The translations under genes were made by a program, and so were the position numbers. Shown piece by piece: positions 26,140 to 35,185 of a stretch of DNA of 64,000 bases. The notes below the pieces were generated by a model. The model saw nothing but the letters and a program-made list of their open reading frames with translations. It ran no database searches and was not told the DNA's origin. The stretch is from Pontibacter chinhatensis. Its GTDB lineage: Bacteria > Bacteroidota > Bacteroidia > Cytophagales > Hymenobacteraceae. Each line of letters opens with the position of its first letter. Position 1 is the first letter of the stretch. Location of the stretch: NCBI RefSeq assembly GCF_900113285.1, contig NZ_FOOT01000007.1, positions 62,001 through 126,000 of the forward strand, in the 5' to 3' direction.

Positions 26140-27390
26140 ATGACGCGAAAGCAATATTTTGTAATCATACTTATCCTGGGCTCGCTGGCCACTATCAGTC
26201 CTTTCTCGATTGATATGTACCTGCCCGGCTTCCCGGCCATTGCCTCCGATTTAAAAACCACCATAGCGCAAGTGCAGCTATCGCTGACGGCATACCTGGT
26301 GGGCATTTCGGTGGGGCAGCTGCTGTACGGGCCGCTCCTGGACCGCTACGGACGCAAAAAGCCCCTGTATGTCGGGCTGTTTATTTATATCCTCACGTCG
26401 CTGGCTTGCGCCTATACCGAGTCTATTAACTCCTTTGTGCTGATGCGCTTTCTGCAGGCCATTGGGGGCTGCGTGGGCATGGTGGCGGCGCAGGCGCTGG
26501 TACGCGATATCTTCCCGGTAAACAAAACGGCACAGGCCTTCTCACTACTCACGCTGGTTATTGCCGTCTCGCCGATGGTGGCGCCTACGGTGGGAGGCTA
26601 CGTGACGGCGGCCTTTGGCTGGCACTCGGTGTTCGTGATACTTGCCGTCATCACGGCCCTGATCATGCTGGGCGTATACTTTTTCCTGCCGGAAGGACGA
26701 CCTGCCGATCCCTCTATTTCCCTGAAACCGAAGCCAGTACTGAAGAGCTTTATCTCGGTGCTGAAGCAGGAGCAGTTTCTGCTTTACACGCTGGCGGGCG
26801 GCATTGCCACGGCGGCGCCCTTTGCCTACATTGCCGGCTCTGCCGACGTGTTCATGAATATTTACAAGGTGAGCGAGCAGGAGTATGGCTGGATCTTCGC
26901 GTTTCTGGCCTTTGCCATGATCGGCTCCACGCAGCTTAACCACTTTATCCTGAACAGGTTTAAGAGCGAGCAGGTGATCAACTTTACCCTCTTCTACCAA
27001 ACTGCGGTGGGTATCCTGCTGGTGGTCGGTACATACTATGGATGGTTCAGCATAATCAGCCTGATTGTGCTGCTGTTCGTTTTCCTGACCGGACAGGGGC
27101 TCCTCAACCCGAACGCTACGGCACTCTCCCTGGCGCCTTTCAGCAAGAACACGGGCAGTGCGGCTGCCTTGCTGGGCAGCTTCCGGATGGCGATGGGTGG
27201 TTTGATGTCGGCGGCGGTAAGTGTGATGCACACCGGAACGGCCTTGCCGATGGTCAGCGTGATGGCGGGTTGCTCAGTAATAGGGCTGGTGCTGCTGTTG
27301 CTGGGCCAGCGCACCATACGCTACCGCGCCAGCCGCCGCGCCGTGGAGGAAGGTACTTCTGTGCTGCTGTCGACGGGGCAGGAGCGGTAG
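26140..27390 (+). CDS. MFS drug efflux transporter, Bcr/CflA family
   Basis: A 416-residue inner-membrane transporter with twelve hydrophobic segments. The Bcr/CflA start SPFSIDMYLPGFPAIASDL is clear, followed by the MFS motif A LYGPLLDRYGRKKPLYVG and the antiporter motif region RFLQAIGGCVGMVAAQALVRD. Likely exports drugs or small metabolites against protons. It has its own promoter box and is followed by a repeat island rather than another gene. Substrate cannot be told. Confidence 0.93.
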   Translation: MTRKQYFVIILILGSLATISPFSIDMYLPGFPAIASDLKTTIAQVQLSLTAYLVGISVGQLLYGPLLDRYGRKKPLYVGLFIYILTSLACAYTESINSFVLMRFLQAIGGCVGMVAAQALVRDIFPVNKTAQAFSLLTLVIAVSPMVAPTVGGYVTAAFGWHSVFVILAVITALIMLGVYFFLPEGRPADPSISLKPKPVLKSFISVLKQEQFLLYTLAGGIATAAPFAYIAGSADVFMNIYKVSEQEYGWIFAFLAFAMIGSTQLNHFILNRFKSEQVINFTLFYQTAVGILLVVGTYYGWFSIISLIVLLFVFLTGQGLLNPNATALSLAPFSKNTGSAAALLGSFRMAMGGLMSAAVSVMHTGTALPMVSVMAGCSVIGLVLLLLGQRTIRYRASRRAVEEGTSVLLSTGQER

Positions 27391-27402
27391 GGGTATAGTT
27401 TA

Positions 27403-27605
27403 TACTTTGGCTATACTTGCTGGTTTATACTTTCCTAGCCACCGCTTCTATTCTGCTGTTCCGGACATCCGTGTTCGGAACTAAAGCTGCTGCGGACTTC
27501 CTAGTCCGCGTAAAGTTTACTTTATACTTTTGTACCTTCGGCTATACTTTGGCAGTAGCTGATATACTTAGGCTATACTTTATACTTGCTAGTTTATACT
27601 TTAAT
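27403..27605 (+). repeat. Cluster of nine TATACTT motifs in one orientation
   Basis: In about 200 bases after the efflux gene the heptamer TATACTT appears nine times, all on the plus strand, as TTTATACTTT or CTATACTTTG. A similar four-copy run precedes repeat A at 12450-12510. No gene is supported here. Confidence 0.8.
27459..27509 (+). repeat. Paired-hairpin element, divergent copy
   Basis: TTCCGGACA-TCCG-TGTTCGGAA (27459-27480, one G-T pair) and GCGGACT-TCCT-AGTCCGC (27492-27509), gap 11 bases. Same two-hairpin plan as 4596, 12385 and 54935 but with unrelated stems and four-base loops. Confidence 0.6.
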
Positions 27606-27619
27606 AGCAACTGCTTTCT

Positions 27620-27910
27620 GCAACCTGACACAAGCTATCCTCTTTAGCCACCGTTCATCCTCAGCCTTATAAACCTATTGTTTCATCTCTGACTTTGGCT
27701 CCCTCAAGGCCGGGAGGCCTCGCCTTCGGGCATCGCGCTGTCTACATTTCCTGCCCTCGTTCCTCGGGCTGCCTGCGGCACCGGAAATCTAGAAGGCGCT
27801 CAACCCAAAGGCTGGGAAGCAGTTCGATAGCCACTGCCACTGCTGTCAGCTTGACCATAGAATTCTAGAGAGAATTCCGAATAGATCTCTCGCCCTGCTC
27901 GAGATGACAG
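27620..27910 (+). repeat. Dispersed repeat A, copy 2
   Basis: About 291 bp matching 12524-12820 in the same orientation, with the same core (GGCTCCCTCAAGGCCGGGAG) and the closing GCTCGAGATGACA arm. The partner arm has drifted here (CTGTCAGCTTGACC). Confidence 0.8.
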
Positions 27911-27922
27911 AGAAAGTATGAG

Positions 27923-27974
27923 GTATAAACCCACCCCCAGATCCTCCTCGGAGGGTCTGGGGGTGGGTTTATAC
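27923..27974 (+). repeat. 52-nt near-perfect palindrome
   Basis: The 19-base arm starting GTATAAACCCACCCCCAGA pairs perfectly with its complement ending at 27974, and the inside CCTCC-TC-GGAGG also pairs. The arms carry partial copies of the TATAC motif. It may act as a terminator or form a cruciform. Confidence 0.8.
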
Positions 27975-27981
27975 TTGTAGG

Positions 27982-28130
27982 GACAGGTCGCGACCTGTCC
28001 GCGCGAGGACAACAGCTATAGAACTTATACTTTGGCTAGATCAGCTACAGATTCCCCTCCTTAGACTACCAAGAACGGGAGTTCGAAGGTAGCGGGCGCA
28101 GCTCTGAGGGGTAGGGGTGGTTGGACCCGG
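27982..28130 (+). repeat. Dispersed repeat C, copy 2
   Basis: Starts with the perfect 18-bp palindrome GACAGGTCGCGACCTGTC and ends GGGGTAGGGGTGGTTGGACC. Matches 634-781 along its length. The rest of the spacer to 28226 holds nothing else I can name. Confidence 0.8.
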
Positions 28131-28226
28131 CACTGCAGAAATCCCACTTCTTTCAAGATGATGCGAAGGTTAGTATTGTACTTGAGCAACCGTGTTTAAA
28201 CCTGGTAAACTAACCTAAAAGCGTTC

Positions 28227-28676
28227 CTACTCCTTCGTCATCTCAATATGCGGTATGCCATCCTCATCGTACTCGGGGCCGGACTGCACAAAGCCGAAGC
28301 TCTCGTAGAAACCTTTGGCGTATACCTGCGCCCCGATTTTAATAGGGCCGTGCCCGTGTAGGCGGTAGCATTCCTCAATCGAATAATCCACCAAAATCCT
28401 GCCCAGGCCTGTGCCACGTACTTCCATGCTGGTCACGATGCGGCCGATAGACATGGCGTCGGGGTAGGAGAGGCCGGGCGGCACCAGGCGCGAAGTGGCT
28501 ACCAGTTCGCTGTCCTGGTAGAGCAGCAGGTGCTGGCACTTCTGGTCCTTGTTGTCCATATCCAGGAACACGCAGGTCTGCTCCACTACAAACACCTCGC
28601 TGCGCAGGCGCAGCATCTCATACATTTCGTGCGGGGTAAGCGCATCAAAGGCTTTACTTATCTTGGTAAGGCTCAT
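28227..28676 (-). CDS. elaA: GNAT acetyltransferase, ElaA family
   Basis: A 149-residue acyl-CoA acyltransferase. The start FDALTPHEMYEMLRLRSEVFVVEQTC and the following DMDNKDQKCQHLLLY are diagnostic of ElaA; SIGRIVTSMEVRGTGLGRILV is the acetyl-CoA site, and AQVYAKGFYESFGF the conserved end. Substrate not established for the family. Transcribed away from the repeat island and separated from the aldo/keto reductase by a terminator. Confidence 0.9.
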   Translation of the reverse strand: MSLTKISKAFDALTPHEMYEMLRLRSEVFVVEQTCVFLDMDNKDQKCQHLLLYQDSELVATSRLVPPGLSYPDAMSIGRIVTSMEVRGTGLGRILVDYSIEECYRLHGHGPIKIGAQVYAKGFYESFGFVQSGPEYDEDGIPHIEMTKE

Positions 28677-28737
28677 GCCGGGCGGTCTAAATCAGAAATA
28701 CAGGTTGCAAAGATAGCATACATCCCGCACCTATAAA

Positions 28738-28770
28738 CACAAAAAAGCCGCTGCATTGCTGGCAGCGGCC
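28738..28770 (-). terminator. Intrinsic terminator of the aldo/keto reductase gene
   Basis: GCCGCTGC (28747-28754) pairs with GCAGCGGC (28762-28769); on the minus strand it is followed by TTTTTTGTG. Confidence 0.85.
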
Positions 28771-28825
28771 TTCTTTATACTTTATGCGCAGGTACAAACG
28801 GGTGCCTGCGTTATACTTGCGTTTG

Positions 28826-29797
28826 CTATTGCGACCATTTGGTTGGCTGGCGGTCCCAGCGGTGGGCTTTCAATTCCTGCAACAGCTCCTGGGACAGGCC
28901 CTTGCCGTCGCTGGAGGCCAGGTTAGACTCCACGTGGTTGTTTTTGCGCATGCCGGGGATGGTGGTGCTCACGTGCGGGTTGCTGAGTATAAAGCGCAGA
29001 GCCATCTCGGCCATCGTCATACTTCCGGGTACCAGCGGCCGCAGTTTTTCGGCACGGTCCACGCTGCTGTGCAGGTTTTCTGGCACAAAGTAAGTGTTGC
29101 GCCAGTCGCCCTCGGGGAAGGTGGTGTCTTTGGTGAGGTTGCCGGTCAGGGTGCCCTCGTCGAACGGAACGCGGGCGATGATGCCGACATCCAGCTTTTC
29201 GCAGAGCGGGAAAAGTGTATCCTCAGGGGCCTGGTCGAAGATGTTGTAGATTACCTGCACGGCGCTGATGTGGCCGGTGCGCAGCGTGTTGAGCACATTC
29301 TCCGGCTCCCAGCGGTTCACGCTGATGCCCATGTGCTGTATCTTTCCATCGGCCTTCAGTTGCTCCACAGCGCGTTGCCACTCCTCATGCTCAGCCCAAC
29401 TGTCTTCCCACACATGAAACTGCTGCAGGTCTATCGTTTCCACGCCCAGGTTTTTAAGGCTCTTCTCGGTATACTCGATGATGTGGCTTGCCGGGAAAAC
29501 CTCCTCCAGCTTAAACTCGGGCCGGGAGGGCCAGGTAAAGTTCTTGGGCGGGATTTTGGTGGCCACGTAAAGGCGCTTGTCCGGGTGGCGCTTCAGTAGC
29601 TTTCCCAGCAGTTGCTCGCTGTGCCCTTCGCCATAGCCCCAGGCTGTGTCAAAAAAGTTGCAGCCGCGCTCCACGGCCAAATCCAGCGACTGCTCCGACT
29701 GCCGGTCATCGGATTCTTTCCAGCCGGCCATGCCCCACATGCCATAGCCTACTTCGCTTATGTTCCAGCCTGTGCGGCCAAATCGTCTGTATTTCAT
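28826..29797 (-). CDS. Aldo/keto reductase
   Basis: A 323-residue NAD(P)H-dependent oxidoreductase with the TIM-barrel pattern. From ATG 29797 it reads MKYRRFGRTGWNISEVGYG, the usual N-terminus; a longer frame to 29878 adds nothing conserved. The catalytic set is FFDTAWGYGEGHSE (Asp and Tyr), ATKIPP (Lys) and QQFHVWED (His). IPGMRKNNHVESNL is the cofactor-binding end. Substrate unknown. Monocistronic with a terminator at 28738-28770. Confidence 0.9.
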   Translation of the reverse strand: MKYRRFGRTGWNISEVGYGMWGMAGWKESDDRQSEQSLDLAVERGCNFFDTAWGYGEGHSEQLLGKLLKRHPDKRLYVATKIPPKNFTWPSRPEFKLEEVFPASHIIEYTEKSLKNLGVETIDLQQFHVWEDSWAEHEEWQRAVEQLKADGKIQHMGISVNRWEPENVLNTLRTGHISAVQVIYNIFDQAPEDTLFPLCEKLDVGIIARVPFDEGTLTGNLTKDTTFPEGDWRNTYFVPENLHSSVDRAEKLRPLVPGSMTMAEMALRFILSNPHVSTTIPGMRKNNHVESNLASSDGKGLSQELLQELKAHRWDRQPTKWSQ

Positions 29798-30084
29798 AAG
29801 TGTGTCTTTTGATAGGATTCTAAAGTACGAAAAAGCTGGAGAAGAAGTATGGCTGCTTTTACTTAACCAGGAAATCACCTGCTTCCCTGCAAAGTAGAAG
29901 CTCCGCCTTCCATGCTTTAGAAAATGTCCCTGGTAGGTGCTCCGTATTTATAGGAGGTTTTTCCTTTCGGCAGAAACGTGGCAGAGCGGCTGGATGGCGG
30001 TTAACCAGAGCGTTTCTTTCTGAAATGTAACCTGTTGCTGCTGAAAAGCTTATACGTACATGTAATCTTAAAGGAATAGAAACT

Positions 30085-30618
30085 ATGGCTACAACAAGAT
30101 GGGTAACAGACCCGATGCACAGCGAAGTACAGTTTAAGGTAAAGCACCTGATGATCACCACCGTAACCGGTTACTTCGGACAGTTTAACGTGGAGGTAGA
30201 GACAGAGGACGAAGACTTTACCAAAGCCACAAAGGTCCTGTTTAAGGCGGATGTGGACTCGATCAGCACCAACAACGAGCAGCGCGACACGCACCTGAAG
30301 TCGGCAGACTTTTTTGATGCGGCCAGCCACGGGCAGGTAAAGTATGAGGGCAAAAACTTTGAGAAGGTAGGGGAGAATGAGTATAAACTTCACGGCGACC
30401 TCACCATCCGCGGCACTACCAAGCCTGTAACCGTGAACGTGGAGTTCGGTGGCATTGTGGTAGACCCCTACGGACAGACCAAAGCCGGCTTTACCGTGAC
30501 CGGAAAAATAAACCGCAAAGACTATGGCCTGATGTGGGATGCCGTGACAGAGGCCGGCAGCGTGGTGGTAAGCGATGAAATAAAGCTCAACTGCGAGATA
30601 CAGCTGGTGAAACAGTAG
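30085..30618 (+). CDS. YceI family protein, constitutive-context copy
   Basis: A 177-residue lipocalin-like protein that in the family binds isoprenoid lipids such as polyprenyl quinones. It begins WVTDPMHSEVQFKVKHLMITTVTG and has the family string STNNEQRDTHLKSADFFDA; it ends CEIQLVKQ. There is no signal peptide, so it should be cytoplasmic, unlike E. coli YceI. A paralogue of the same length with closely similar sequence lies at 55442-55975 next to a TetR regulator; this copy has no regulator beside it. Confidence 0.92.
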   Translation: MATTRWVTDPMHSEVQFKVKHLMITTVTGYFGQFNVEVETEDEDFTKATKVLFKADVDSISTNNEQRDTHLKSADFFDAASHGQVKYEGKNFEKVGENEYKLHGDLTIRGTTKPVTVNVEFGGIVVDPYGQTKAGFTVTGKINRKDYGLMWDAVTEAGSVVVSDEIKLNCEIQLVKQ

Positions 30619-30650
30619 GCGAAAGTATAAACTACCCTTTCAGGAAGTAT

Positions 30651-30695
30651 AAAGTATAAAGCTCCGGGCGCATGGCGCAGGAGCTTTTATACTTT
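30651..30695 (+). terminator. Terminator built from motif inverted pair
   Basis: AAAGTATAAAGCTCC (30651-30665) pairs with GGAGCTTTTATACTTT (30680-30695, one bulged T). The outer arms are copies of the AAGTATA motif. The rest of the 30619-30989 spacer has further motif copies but no gene. Confidence 0.75.
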
Positions 30696-30989
30696 CCCGG
30701 GGCTATAGTTTCTGTTTTGGCTACAGGCAACGTATAGCAAGTATAAAGTATAGCTGCTACCCCGTCAGCACGTGCCGGCGATTTCGAAAAGCAGTTGCGC
30801 TTCAGAAGCAGCTGGCTAAACCCGGCAGGGGTCGAAATAAGGGGATTGATGCAGCCATTTTCTAAAACTTTCGTTGTCGGAGGAGAGGCTTGGGGCAATT
30901 GCAATTTGCCCCGGCAAAACAGGACAGCGCATCATTATTTCTTACATCACTGGCATGTGCACACACATAGCAGGCATATGCCCTAAAAC

Positions 30990-32756
30990 ATGAGCAGATT
31001 AAACCGTTATCAACTGGCGTTTTTAAAATGGCGAAAGAAGCAGAGCAACAGCCGTGTGATGCCTTTTGTGTTGAGCGTGGTGGTCGGCTCTATTGTCGGG
31101 CTATCGGCCATCCTTATCAAGACCATCATTTTTTACTTTGAGCAGTACGCGGTATACTTTGCGCCCAAGCTGCTATACTTTCTGCTGCCGCTCATTGGCT
31201 TCCTGCTCGTAACGTTCATCAACCGGAACATCTTCCAGAAAACGGCCTACTTCGGCGGGGCGCGCCACGTGATTGACGCCATAGAGAACCACTCTTCCAT
31301 TATCAAGCTGCGGCTGGTATACTCTAAGTTTGTCACCACGGGCCTGACCATTGGCTTTGGCGGGAGTTCCGGGGTGGAGGCGGCCATTATCTCGAGCGGG
31401 GCGGCGGTGGGCTCCAACGTGGGGCGTTTTCTGGGGCTGGGCTACCGGCTGCGTACCCTGCTTATCGGGTGTGGCGTGGCGGCGGGCATCTCGGCGGTGT
31501 ATAACGCGCCCATGGGGGGCTTCATTTTTGCCCTCGAAACCATACTTCCGGAGTTTACGCCCACCTTGCTGATACCCTTGCTGGTGGCGGCGGCGGCCGG
31601 AAAGATCCTGTTCGAGTTCATCATGGGCGAGCACCTGCGCTTCCAGGTGCCCCTCACCGACTTTACCTACGAGCAGATTCCGCTTATCGTACTGCTGGGG
31701 GTGTTGGGCTACCTGATGTCCAATTACCTGCTCAAGACCTACAGCTACTGCGCCATGTACCTGTCGCGCATAAAGAATGCGTACATGCGGGCGCTGATAG
31801 GGGGCATTACGCTAGGCTGCATCATCTACCTGCTGCCGCCCATGTATGGCGAGGGGTACGTAAGTATAAATGCCCTGCTCAACAACGAGGAGCGCTCGCT
31901 CTTTGTCAACTCGCCGCTGGCGGTGCTGCCGAACACGGTCTGGTTCAACCTCTTCTTCTTCTCGCTGATAACGCTGGCAAAGCCCATCAGCACGGGTATC
32001 TGCGTTAACTCAGGCGGTGAGGGCGGGTACTTTGCCCCTTCTATTATCACAGGTGGCTTGCTGGGCTTCCTGTTTTACAAGGTGGCAGAACTGGTTTTTC
32101 CTTTCTATGAGCTCAACCAGGCCACGTACATCTTCCTGGGCATGGCCAGTGTGTTTGCCTGCATCATGAACGCCCCGGTGACAGCCATCTTCCTTGTGGC
32201 CGAGATCACGCAGAGCTACCAGTTGTTTGTGCCGCTGATGCTGGTGTGCGCGGTTTCCTATTTTCTGAAGTATTACATCGAGAACCTGAGCCGCAACGTG
32301 GTGCAACCCAAGGGCCAGAGTAAGGCGCTGCGCGTGGATCGCATCCTGTTAAACCAGTTGAACATCAAACAGCTGGTCGAAGATGGCGGAACGGCGGTGA
32401 CGGAGGATGCCGCGTTCCGGGAGGTGGTGGAGAGCTTCGCCAAATCGAACAAGGGCGTGCTGCAGGTGCTCGATGAAAAAGGCATGCTCAAGGGCATCAT
32501 CACCCTGAACGACTTCCGGCAGCGGCTCGGGGACACCTCTAATTACGACACCATACAGGCCCGCGATCTGATGCACCCACCGGAGGCTGTGGTGGAGATA
32601 GACGAGCCCGCCGCCGAGGTGCTCGATAAGTTCGATACCCACAAGCTGTGGTCGTTGCCGGTGGTGCGGAAAGGCAAGTTCAAGGGCTTCATTTCCAAGA
32701 GCCGCCTGCTGACGCAGTACCGCAAGGAGCTGACCAAGGTTAACAGGTTTTTCTGA
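30990..32756 (+). CDS. ClC chloride channel/transporter with CBS domains
   Basis: A 588-residue membrane protein. Residues 20-430 are the ClC core with GFGGSSGVEAAIISSG (helix N-terminus holding the gating Glu), GISAVYNAPMGGFIFALE, and NSGGEGGYFAPSI near the ion site. Two CBS domains follow at about 455-575 (QLVEDGGTAVTEDAAFREVV ... RDLMHPPEAVVEIDEPAAEV), which often bind adenine nucleotides. Whether it is a channel or a proton antiporter cannot be read with certainty. Long AT-rich leader with several AAGTATA copies; no operon partner. Confidence 0.93.
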   Translation: MSRLNRYQLAFLKWRKKQSNSRVMPFVLSVVVGSIVGLSAILIKTIIFYFEQYAVYFAPKLLYFLLPLIGFLLVTFINRNIFQKTAYFGGARHVIDAIENHSSIIKLRLVYSKFVTTGLTIGFGGSSGVEAAIISSGAAVGSNVGRFLGLGYRLRTLLIGCGVAAGISAVYNAPMGGFIFALETILPEFTPTLLIPLLVAAAAGKILFEFIMGEHLRFQVPLTDFTYEQIPLIVLLGVLGYLMSNYLLKTYSYCAMYLSRIKNAYMRALIGGITLGCIIYLLPPMYGEGYVSINALLNNEERSLFVNSPLAVLPNTVWFNLFFFSLITLAKPISTGICVNSGGEGGYFAPSIITGGLLGFLFYKVAELVFPFYELNQATYIFLGMASVFACIMNAPVTAIFLVAEITQSYQLFVPLMLVCAVSYFLKYYIENLSRNVVQPKGQSKALRVDRILLNQLNIKQLVEDGGTAVTEDAAFREVVESFAKSNKGVLQVLDEKGMLKGIITLNDFRQRLGDTSNYDTIQARDLMHPPEAVVEIDEPAAEVLDKFDTHKLWSLPVVRKGKFKGFISKSRLLTQYRKELTKVNRFF

Positions 32757-32940
32757 CGGATATTTTGGGGGGTGGCAGCACCTGGCCCTGCGGCTTAGGT
32801 AGCAGGCACCGGAGAGAAAAGCCGTTTTCTGCTATATAGAAACGGTTTTTTGCTGAAAAAAGCGGATTGCCATAACAATAGCAACGGATACTGCGTTTGA
32901 ACTGGAATAATAACAATAACTCTAAATCAGAATATAAACT

Positions 32941-33216
32941 ATGGATGCAAACGAGCTAAAAAGAAAAGCAGATTCGATGAACCCGCAGAAAGAAGAAGGT
33001 CCTGTAGCCGCAGCAATAGAAGAGTATACCGCCCGTATACCATCTGATATGTACCTATGGGCTGCCCTGGGTTCTATGGCAATTTCAGCCACGCTTAAAG
33101 TAATGAGAAAAGACGAAGAAGCACTGTTTGTAGGCCAGTGGGCCCCATCATTCCTGCTGCTGGGAGTGTATAACAAACTGGTAAAGCAACTTGGCAAAGA
33201 CAAGTATACTTCTTAG
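32941..33216 (+). CDS. Small conserved membrane protein
   Basis: A 91-residue protein with a polar N-terminus (MDANELKRKADSMNPQKEEG) and one or two hydrophobic helices (LWAALGSMAISATLKV and GQWAPSFLLLGVYNKLV). I recall similar short proteins in Cytophagales but know no function. It has a palindromic AAGTATACTT over its last codons and a strong bidirectional terminator behind. Confidence 0.75.
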   Translation: MDANELKRKADSMNPQKEEGPVAAAIEEYTARIPSDMYLWAALGSMAISATLKVMRKDEEALFVGQWAPSFLLLGVYNKLVKQLGKDKYTS

Positions 33217-33233
33217 GATTTATCACCATCAAT

Positions 33234-33272
33234 ACACAAAAAGAGGAAGCTAACTGCTTCCTCTTTTTGTGT
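33234..33272. terminator. Bidirectional intrinsic terminator
   Basis: A 17-bp perfect stem, ACACAAAAAGAGGAAGC with GCTTCCTCTTTTTGTGT, loop TAACT. It lies between two convergent genes and has A and T runs on the two sides. Confidence 0.9.
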
Positions 33273-33280
33273 ATAGGGGC

Positions 33281-34195
33281 CTAGCTTTCGTCAGGCTCCC
33301 GCTGCCTTACCCGCTTATACTTTATGGCAATCTCCGATGGGGCGATGGCGCGCTTATGGTAGTCAGCATACGCCTTGGTCACCTCGGCACCCAGCATGAG
33401 GATGACAGCCGAGTAAAACACCCACAGCAACAGCACCACGAGCGAACCGGCTGTGGCATAGATGCCTGTAATCTTCACGTTCTCCAGTATCAGGTTAATC
33501 ACCTCCTTGCCGAACAGGAAAAGCACAGAGGTGATAATGCCGCCAGAGAGCGCATTTTTCCAGCCTACCTGCGCATCTGGAAGCACTTTGTGTATAGCCG
33601 TGAAAAACATCAGCATCATCAGGATATTAAAGGCCGTGTTGATGGTGCGAATGGCAGGGCTCAGGTACTCCTCGAACAGATCCTGTAACTGCTCGCTGTA
33701 AATGCTCAGCACCATCTCCAGCAAAATACTGGTCATGAACAGGAAGCCGAGGCTGGCCACAACCAGCAGGGTGGGCACCCGGTGCTTTAGCAGGGTCAGG
33801 TAGTTTACCTGGTGCTTTACCCTTACCTGCCACACCGCGTTAAGCGCTTTCTGAACAATGAAAAAAATGATCGTGGCGCTCTTGATGATCACGGCCAGAC
33901 CAATGACGATGCCCCAGAAGCTGACCGGAATATCCGTCAGGTTGGCCAGCACCTCGCTCACCTGTGTGGCCGCCTCCCGGCTTATCAGTTCCTCTATGTG
34001 CTTTACCAGTTTCTGCTGCACGGCAGCCTCCGTAAAAAAGAGAGAGCCGAAAAATGACAGGAAAATAAGTATGGCCGGTAACGAGAATATGGTGAAGAAG
34101 GCGATGGCGGCGCTATACACGATAGGCTCGCCTTGCTGAAAGTTCTTTTTGGATTCCTTAAGTATTTGCCAGCTTGTTTGCAGGAGCGTCTTCAA
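33281..34195 (-). CDS. YihY/BrkB family inner-membrane protein
   Basis: A 304-residue protein with six hydrophobic segments. GEPIVYSAAIAFFTIFSLPAILIFL and the later GGIITSVLFLFGKEVINLIL and YATAGSLVVLLLWVFYSAVILMLGAEV are the YihY/virulence-factor BrkB pattern. Once misnamed RNase BN; real function unresolved. The C-terminus is basic (IKYKRVRQREPDES). Convergent with the small membrane protein. Confidence 0.92.
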   Translation of the reverse strand: MKTLLQTSWQILKESKKNFQQGEPIVYSAAIAFFTIFSLPAILIFLSFFGSLFFTEAAVQQKLVKHIEELISREAATQVSEVLANLTDIPVSFWGIVIGLAVIIKSATIIFFIVQKALNAVWQVRVKHQVNYLTLLKHRVPTLLVVASLGFLFMTSILLEMVLSIYSEQLQDLFEEYLSPAIRTINTAFNILMMLMFFTAIHKVLPDAQVGWKNALSGGIITSVLFLFGKEVINLILENVKITGIYATAGSLVVLLLWVFYSAVILMLGAEVTKAYADYHKRAIAPSEIAIKYKRVRQREPDES

Positions 34196-34393
34196 TCGTT
34201 TTGCGTTTGGTAAGGACTCATTTAACGCGCAGGTGCCCGGCAGGTTCTCGCTTTGTGCGGCAAGTAAAAAGGAATTTGGAGGCAGGCGGTAAGGCGGGTT
34301 GCACGTTACAGTGCCCTATCGAAAAGCAGCCTTTTGGCAAGTATGGCAGGCGCCACTCCGGAACAATCCTGCCGGGAAACGTAACAGATAACA

Positions 34394-35074
34394 ATGTTTG
34401 GTATTAACGATATTCCTAAATTCTTTCTGGCCTTCTTCCTCGTGCTCCCGGTTATCTCTTTTATCCACGAGGCAGGCCACGTGTTTTTCGCTTGGCTGAT
34501 GGGGGGCAGAAACATCAAAGTAACCGTGGGCACCGGAGATGTGCTCTTTCGCCTGGGCATGCTGGAAGTGCGCAAATATTACTTCTGGTACGGCCTCTGC
34601 TCTTTCGACAACCTGCGGCGCAACCACCGTTTGGCGAATATCCTCATCTTTTTGGGAGGAGTGCTGTTTAACGCAGCATCGACGCTTGTTGCGATGTACC
34701 TGGTGGAGGAAGAGGTGGTGGAGCCCGGCATGCTGACATACCAGTTTACATACTTTTCGATGTACTACATTTTCTTTGCGCTGCTGCCCATGCCTTACCC
34801 CGATGGCACCTACAGCGACGGCAAAGTTATACTTGATTTGATCCGGAATAAGCCCGGCATCCGGGAAAGCATTTATCGCATTACGTGGGATAAGGAAAAG
34901 GAGCAGTGGCAGGTGCTGGATCACAGTAAAACGGTTGTGGAGAGTTTCAGGGAGGAGGAAGAGGCCCTGGCCAGAGCGCATGAGCTGGCACAACAAAATC
35001 GCCCGAGCCGCCTGATCAACACCAAGAGCGGCGAAGAGGTTGAAATATGCAACTACCCGCGGGTGCCGCTGTAA
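34394..35074 (+). CDS. M50-like membrane metalloprotease
   Basis: A 226-residue protein with zinc motif HEAGH (H25, E26, H29) inside the first hydrophobic segment (LPVISFIHEAGHVFFAWLMG) and a possible third ligand in PYPDGTYSDGKVILDL near residue 140. That layout matches site-2/M50-type intramembrane proteases, though it is shorter than RseP-type and has no PDZ domain. The C-terminal 70 residues are soluble and acidic. Substrate unknown. MarC follows 111 bases downstream. Confidence 0.75.
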   Translation: MFGINDIPKFFLAFFLVLPVISFIHEAGHVFFAWLMGGRNIKVTVGTGDVLFRLGMLEVRKYYFWYGLCSFDNLRRNHRLANILIFLGGVLFNAASTLVAMYLVEEEVVEPGMLTYQFTYFSMYYIFFALLPMPYPDGTYSDGKVILDLIRNKPGIRESIYRITWDKEKEQWQVLDHSKTVVESFREEEEALARAHELAQQNRPSRLINTKSGEEVEICNYPRVPL

Positions 35075-35185
35075 GGCTCCCGGCTTTTATACTTTGCCAG
35101 CTATCCGAACAGGTTAATTTCCCGCCTTACACATCTACCTGCACCATGCTCCGTAGGTATAGGCACCAAAACCACTACTGATTCT

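Noticed and set aside
26022..26154. Longer start of the DUF3820 gene
   Set aside because: It would overlap the divergent efflux gene and its promoter box; the family begins near MPFGKYK.
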